8,999 nucleotides of DNA, taken from CALKWS01 sp048594865. Its GTDB lineage: Bacteria > Actinomycetota > Actinomycetes > Actinomycetales > Beutenbergiaceae. Where the stretch lies: the NCBI GenBank assembly GCA_048594865.1, contig JBMDWZ010000039.1, positions 1 to 8,999 on the forward strand, read 5' to 3'. Of the stretch, positions 6,089 to 8,999 are shown piece after piece. Numbering within the stretch: position 1 is the stretch's first letter; the number at the start of each line of letters is the position of its first letter. The notes beneath the pieces are model-generated. The model was not told the origin of the DNA and searched no databases. It worked only from the letters and a program-made list of their open reading frames with translations. A program made the position numbers and the translations under genes.

Positions 6089-6813
6089 TGCGGGTCATCC
6101 TGACGCTGCAACCGGCCCGAGGAGTAGGACTGCATCTCGTTGCCGTAGGCGGCCATATCGGTGGCCCACATCAGTTCACCGCCGACCAGCCCGTACATTC
6201 GGGCGGCAGCGGAAATCTCGGCGGCCTGCTCGGTGCGCGCCACAACGTCGGTACCGAGTTCAATTCGCGGGCCCTTGACCGTGCCCAGGTAAACGCTGAC
6301 GTGCCCGCTGGGTTGAGCCAACAGCACTTCCAACTCCCGGGTGGGCGCCTCGGTGCCGCCCGCACTCCGGGCGGCATTCGCCGTCGGGCCGGCCTGCTCG
6401 GACCCGGCACCATCGCCGCCCCCATGACCAGATGCCGTGGAACCCGCGTCACCGCCGGCGCCTTCGGTACCGGCCGATTCCCCGGCACCTGCGCCGGTGA
6501 GGCTACTGACGTCGTCGGGCGTCTGAGCGATTACGCGCCAGTACCCGGATTCGCTGTCGAAAACCTCTCCGGCGTCCAAGGAGTCCACATCGATAGGCCC
6601 CTGGAGGGATTCCAGGGACGAGTTCAGGCGCCAGGTGGTGGACCGGTAGGTGAGGTAGGGACCGCCGTCGCTACCGAACTCGACCTCCACCATCACCGGC
6701 TGCTCGGGCGTGCCGGGGTAGTGCACGAAGCCAGCGCCACGCCACCGGCCAAAGAGCCACGCGATCGGGTAAACCTCGCGGGACAGTCCATCGGGAATCT
6801 GAAAAGCCATCAC
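6085..6813 (-). CDS. FABP-like / nitrobindin-family beta-barrel protein with long insert
   Basis: Small cytoplasmic beta-barrel of the nitrobindin/FABP-like family (UPF0678). Relatives bind ferric haem and isomerise peroxynitrite; a haem-free M. tuberculosis relative (Rv0813c) shows an FABP-like fold. Visible: WLFGRWRGAG (19-28), matching GxWxGxG; FGSDGGPYLTYRS (46-58); SGYWRV (89-94); LLAQPSGHVSVYLG (164-177); and a C-terminal strand with MAAYGNEMQSYSSGRLQR (220-237). Residues about 101-158 form a Gly/Ala/Ser/Glu-rich segment without predicted structure, placed between strands; most relatives have a short loop there. In M. tuberculosis nitrobindin the haem ligand is His-155; by eye the matching residue here is Tyr-230. 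Start GTG 6811-6813 or ATG 6808-6810; AGGGGA (6825-6830) precedes both and overlaps the upstream stop, suggesting coupling with the membrane protein. It overlaps ygfZ by 4 bp. Confidence 0.88.
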   Translation of the reverse strand: MMAFQIPDGLSREVYPIAWLFGRWRGAGFVHYPGTPEQPVMVEVEFGSDGGPYLTYRSTTWRLNSSLESLQGPIDVDSLDAGEVFDSESGYWRVIAQTPDDVSSLTGAGAGESAGTEGAGGDAGSTASGHGGGDGAGSEQAGPTANAARSAGGTEAPTRELEVLLAQPSGHVSVYLGTVKGPRIELGTDVVARTEQAAEISAAARMYGLVGGELMWATDMAAYGNEMQSYSSGRLQRQDDPQ

Positions 6814-6828
6814 TACCGATGGTATCCC

Positions 6829-7560
6829 CTACAACAGCAACAGCACCCGGCCAAGGACGTAGACCGGCACCCCGCACACCAGCACCGGCAACAGCGCTGA
6901 GGCGATCGCCGGCAGGGTCCGCACCGAGGCCGGGAATTGGCCCAGCACATGGTGCACCACGGCGGTCAGCAAACCAGCGCACAGGCCAACGATCGCGGCG
7001 GTGATCGGACCAACCGAGACGATCGCGTACCCCGCCCCGGCACCGGCGCCGGCCGCTACCGCGATGGTGAGAATGGCACCCCACGGCTGCGGGATCGGGA
7101 TCGCCGCACCGATCGCGGCCACCGCCAAGGTCACCGCGCCCACGAGCATCAGCCCCACCGAGACCGGCCCGGTGCCGATCGCCAGCCAGCCCACTCCGCT
7201 GAGCACAACCACCGCGCCAGATACCGATCCTGCAACAGATTCCATCAGCCGCGGGCGACCATCGCGGCGCAACATCTGGTGCACAAACGCCAGCGCCACC
7301 ACCACACCGAAGGACGCCGCAACGTAGGCCAGGTCCCCGGTGACCACCTGCAAGTAGACCCCGGCAGCGGCGCTGAAGATGAGCAGAATCGAGGTGCCCA
7401 GACGGGCCGGGAGGCCCAGCAATTCGGCCCATCCGGCGGCAAACAGCCACGTGAATCCGAGGATGGTGATGATGAGCAAATACCGGTCACCGAAAGCCGT
7501 CAAGGCAACACCGGCGGCCGCGGTGGCGGTCACCACGGCACGGAAAGATTTGTTCAACAC
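6829..7560 (-). CDS. Conserved polytopic membrane protein of unknown function
   Basis: Integral membrane protein of 243 residues with about 7-8 hydrophobic segments (roughly 8-24, 27-45, 55-74, 78-94, 109-129, 132-154, 160-182, 185-204 and 217-241, some short). The polar word HQMLRRDGRPRLMESVAGS (94-112), between two membrane segments, is a conserved element of an actinobacterial membrane family that I recognise by pattern only; it is loosely reminiscent of CDP-diglyceride synthase-like proteins, but no catalytic motif is seen. A run of Gly/Ala (165-178) suggests tight helix packing. Start GTG 7558-7560, with GAGAGGA (7571-7577) 10 bases upstream. The stop lies 15 bp before the FABP-like gene and overlaps that gene's ribosome binding site. 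It is first in its operon and divergent from glnR. Confidence 0.8.
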   Translation of the reverse strand: MLNKSFRAVVTATAAAGVALTAFGDRYLLIITILGFTWLFAAGWAELLGLPARLGTSILLIFSAAAGVYLQVVTGDLAYVAASFGVVVALAFVHQMLRRDGRPRLMESVAGSVSGAVVVLSGVGWLAIGTGPVSVGLMLVGAVTLAVAAIGAAIPIPQPWGAILTIAVAAGAGAGAGYAIVSVGPITAAIVGLCAGLLTAVVHHVLGQFPASVRTLPAIASALLPVLVCGVPVYVLGRVLLLL

Positions 7561-7594
7561 AGCAGGGTGATCCTCTCACCAGCATTTAGACTTG

Positions 7595-7607
7595 CGGCTT
7601 CGAGCCG
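7595..7607. promoter_or_regulatory. Palindrome in the glnR divergent spacer
   Basis: CGGCT-TCG-AGCCG (7595-7607) is a perfect 5-bp inverted repeat with a 3-bp centre, placed between the two divergent starts in the 94-bp spacer. It sits at about the -35 position for the proposed glnR promoter. It does not match the GlnR box (GTAAC-N6-GAAAC). It may be an operator for another regulator, or chance. Confidence 0.3.
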
Positions 7608-7621
7608 AACGCTACCTGCAA

Positions 7622-7648
7622 TACAGTAGGGACACCGGCCGGGAGGAA
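7622..7648 (+). promoter_or_regulatory. glnR -10 box and ribosome binding site
   Basis: TACAGT at 7622-7627 fits TANNNT. A start point near 7634 would give a leader of about 20 bases carrying the strong ribosome binding site GGGAGGAA (7641-7648), which places the start at ATG 7655 rather than the ATG two codons earlier, only two bases from GGAGGAA. No clear -35 box is seen. Confidence 0.45.
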
Positions 7649-7654
7649 ATGTGT

Positions 7655-8524
7655 ATGGCGCAGATATTGCTGCTTACCGCAGAGCCAGGATCGTCCGCGC
7701 AAGTGCTGCCCTCGCTCGCTTTGCTGCGGCACCGAGTACGTGTTGTGCCGTTGGAGCCTTCTGCGCTTCTTGAGGCCGGCGAGGACGACGTGTTGTTCGT
7801 TGACGCGCGCCGTGACTTAGCGCGCGCCCGCAGCACCTGTCAGTTGGTGCGCAGCACCGGCCTGGGTCTGCCGGTGATTTTGGTGCTCAGTGAAGGTGGC
7901 CTGTCGGTGGTGGCCGCCGACTGGGGTGCCGATGACGTGATGCTCGCCGAGGCCGGTCCGGCCGAGGTCGATGCCCGGGTGCGCTTGGTGTCTCACCGGT
8001 TGCAGCGGGAACGCGAGGCCGATGAGCCCGGCCGGATCGAGGCCGGTGAACTCATCATCGACGCCGGCGGGTACACCGCGAAGCTGCGCGGGCAGGGCCT
8101 GGACCTGACCTATAAGGAGTTTGAGCTCCTCAAGTACCTGTGCTTGCACCCGGGCCGAGTGTTCACTCGTGCTCAGCTGCTCCAAGAGGTGTGGGGTTAT
8201 GACTACTACGGCGGTACCCGCACGGTAGATGTGCACGTGCGGCGGCTGCGGGCCAAGTTGGGGCCAGAGCACGATTCGATGATCGGGACCGTGCGGAACG
8301 TCGGCTACCGGTTCGACCTGCCGCGAGACCGCCGGGCCCGGGGTGACTCTGGCGCAGCGTCGTCCGATGACCCCTCCCCCGATGACGCCTCGGCCGATCA
8401 CCCTGCGTCCGACCACCCTGCGTCCGATCACCATGAGGGCGCCCTGGATCCGGCCGTGCTCGACGACGACGGCACCGGCGAAGGCGCAAACAGCCCCCGC
8501 CCGCTGGGTTCCGTCAGCACCTAG
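7655..8524 (+). CDS. glnR: GlnR-type nitrogen regulator (atypical OmpR family)
   Basis: Global nitrogen-response regulator of actinobacteria, controlling glutamine synthetase, ammonium transport and nitrite assimilation in studied species. The 289 residues comprise an atypical receiver domain (1-120), a winged-helix domain (about 128-222) and a tail (226-289). The start ILLLTAEP, the block VLFVDARRDLARARSTCQLV, and TYKEFELLKYL with FTRAQLLQEVWGYDYYGGTR are close to characterised GlnR proteins. Asp-50 and Arg-52 are present; in known GlnR, Asp-50 is not phosphorylated but forms charge contacts that hold the dimer, with Thr-8/9 and Arg-52. The remaining phospho-acceptor residues of a true receiver are absent. 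Start ATG 7655 is preceded by GGAGG at 7642-7646, and puts Asp at exactly position 50. The tail is acidic, carries four His residues and a five-fold pentapeptide repeat, and is longer than I expect for the family. Divergent from the membrane-protein operon. Confidence 0.95.
   Translation: MAQILLLTAEPGSSAQVLPSLALLRHRVRVVPLEPSALLEAGEDDVLFVDARRDLARARSTCQLVRSTGLGLPVILVLSEGGLSVVAADWGADDVMLAEAGPAEVDARVRLVSHRLQREREADEPGRIEAGELIIDAGGYTAKLRGQGLDLTYKEFELLKYLCLHPGRVFTRAQLLQEVWGYDYYGGTRTVDVHVRRLRAKLGPEHDSMIGTVRNVGYRFDLPRDRRARGDSGAASSDDPSPDDASADHPASDHPASDHHEGALDPAVLDDDGTGEGANSPRPLGSVST
8366..8440 (+). repeat. Five degenerate 15-bp tandem repeats in the glnR tail
   Basis: Five consecutive 15-bp units (8366, 8381, 8396, 8411, 8426) encode DDPSP, DDASA, DHPAS, DHPAS, DHHEG (residues 238-262). 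Units three and four differ at one base (GATCACCCTGCGTCC against GACCACCCTGCGTCC), indicating recent duplication. Because the unit is a multiple of three, copy-number change keeps the frame. Confidence 0.85.
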
Positions 8525-8536
8525 CCCCCCCCCCCC
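8525..8536 (+). repeat. 12-C homopolymer directly after the glnR stop
   Basis: The TAG stop (8522-8524) is followed by 12 consecutive C. Such tracts are prone to slippage in cells and miscounting in sequencing. Because it lies after the stop, a change in length would not alter GlnR but could affect the mRNA end. Confidence 0.9.
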
Positions 8537-8540
8537 GCTG

Positions 8541-8626
8541 ACTTCGTCAAACTCCCGCCGAGCGCGTCACGGCGGTTGACTACCTCGAGCGCATCCTGAC
8601 GATGTGGGCGGGGAGATTGACGAAGT
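8541..8626. repeat. Large inverted repeat downstream of glnR
   Basis: The arm at 8541-8559 (ACTTCGTCAAACTCCCGCC) pairs with 8607-8626 (GGCGGGGAGATTGACGAAGT) with one mismatch and one extra base. The 47-bp centre includes TTGACTACCTCG (8576-8587), another copy of the same kind of word. It starts 17 bp after the glnR stop and may act as a transcript end structure; there is no T-run. Its words recur at the right end of the window. Confidence 0.7.
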
Positions 8627-8927
8627 CGACGGGCTGTTCGGCGACGCTTCGCAGGGCCCCTGGGTAAGGCTTTGGCTGACCCTCGGTGCCGGGGTGAGGC
8701 GGCCTGCTGGGTCCCCGGTCACGGCGGGAGCCCTTGGCCGCGGCGGAGGTTGGACCCGATTCCTGGTCACCGGTCATTGGCCAAGGCTGGGCTGACCCGT
8801 TTCCTGGTCTTCGGGCGAGGGGACTTGCGGATCTCGGCCCCGGCGTGCGGCGTTTGCCGGCGCTCCGGGCCGACCTTGCCCTGGCGCACAAGCTGGCTTC
8901 GGCCCGGCGTGGGTTTGCACGCCCCGC
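8627..8927. other. Segment without a recognisable gene between repeats
   Basis: About 300 bp lie between the two repeat clusters. Short open frames exist on both strands (for example 8604-8795 plus, 8734-8955 plus, 8580-8939 minus), but their products are Arg/Pro/Gly/Ala-rich with no family resemblance, lack good ribosome binding sites, and run into the repeats. A 16-bp word occurs twice with one mismatch at 8753-8768 and 8794-8809 (GACCCG, A or T, TTCCTGGTC). No RNA gene is recognised. It could be a decayed gene or the body of a small non-coding repeat element. Confidence 0.5.
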
Positions 8928-8999
8928 CGAGGTCGTCAAACTCCCGCCGAGGTAGTCAAGCTGGCGTCCACTTCGTCAACGAACGTGACTACCTCGGTG
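8928..8999. repeat. Repeat cluster with 20-bp period and terminal inverted repeat
   Basis: Three consecutive 20-bp units start at 8928, 8948 and 8968; the first is CGAGGTCGTCAAACTCCCGC, the second CGAGGTAGTCAAGCTGGCGT, and the third, more diverged, keeps CTTCGTCAA. TCGTCAAACTCCCGCCGAG (8933-8951) is identical to 8544-8562, and ACTTCGTCAA (8970-8979) to 8541-8550. CCGAGGTAGTCA (8947-8958) and TGACTACCTCGG (8986-8997) form a perfect 12-bp inverted repeat with a 27-base loop. The cluster probably continues past the window edge. Confidence 0.75.

Noticed and set aside
7592..7654. Upstream-extended start of glnR
   Set aside because: The added 21 residues would run through the likely promoter and the ribosome binding site, and do not match known GlnR N termini.
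7561..7654. GlnR box for autoregulation
   Set aside because: No GTAAC-N6-GAAAC-like sequence was found in the divergent spacer; the palindrome there does not fit. I also saw none upstream of the asparaginase gene.
8580..8939. Minus-strand 119-residue open frame downstream of glnR
   Set aside because: Arg/Pro/Ser/Ala-rich composition, no recognisable family, no ribosome binding site, and it overlaps repeats at both ends. High-GC DNA gives such frames freely.
8538..8999. CRISPR array
   Set aside because: The repeats are short, degenerate, occur in both orientations and have no regular unique spacers; no cas genes are present.

Overview
The window is chromosomal DNA from a high-GC Gram-positive bacterium (Actinomycetota). 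This rests on high GC, many GTG/TTG starts, several starts that look leaderless, and an actinobacterial gene set: a GlnR-type nitrogen regulator, a DUF2516 membrane protein, a ClpC unfoldase, and a nitrobindin/FABP-like protein next to a YgfZ-type protein. Order Micrococcales or Propionibacteriales is a guess; nothing here fixes the genus.

Layout. (1) 1-2910, all minus strand and read right to left: DUF2516 membrane protein, asparaginase II, D-aminoacyl-tRNA deacylase (dtd, 9 bp behind the asparaginase), then the first 297 codons of clpC, cut by the window edge. A CGC-N5-GCG site resembling a ClgR box lies upstream of clpC. (2) 2966-4193: a TetR-family repressor (minus) divergent from a RibD-C/dihydrofolate-reductase-like protein (plus); their shared 70-bp spacer holds an inverted repeat suited to an operator. 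(3) 4204-4889, minus: a vapB/vapC-type toxin-antitoxin pair with a 4-bp overlap and a palindrome touching the antitoxin start codon. (4) 4994-7560, minus: a tightly coupled three-gene operon of a polytopic membrane protein, a nitrobindin/FABP-like protein and a YgfZ/CAF17-type folate-binding protein. (5) 7655-8524, plus: glnR, divergent from that operon. (6) 8525-8999: no convincing gene, but a dense set of short direct and inverted repeats following a 12-C homopolymer.

How they fit together. dtd (removal of D-amino acids from tRNA) and clpC (protein unfolding for degradation) are both quality-control functions. The membrane protein/FABP/YgfZ operon probably serves haem, nitric-oxide or Fe-S-related housekeeping. 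GlnR is the global nitrogen regulator; here it carries an unusual acidic, His-containing C-terminal tail built from a 15-bp tandem repeat. The TetR/RibD-like pair and the toxin-antitoxin pair look like accessory cassettes placed between conserved blocks.

No large new defence or biosynthetic system is visible. The least explained signal is the repeat region after glnR: copies of a TTGAC-containing word on both strands, partly with a 20-bp period, forming two large inverted repeats around about 300 bp without a recognisable gene. Next in interest are the roughly 55-residue low-complexity insertion in the FABP-like protein, the apparent Tyr at its expected haem-ligand His position, and the GlnR tail.
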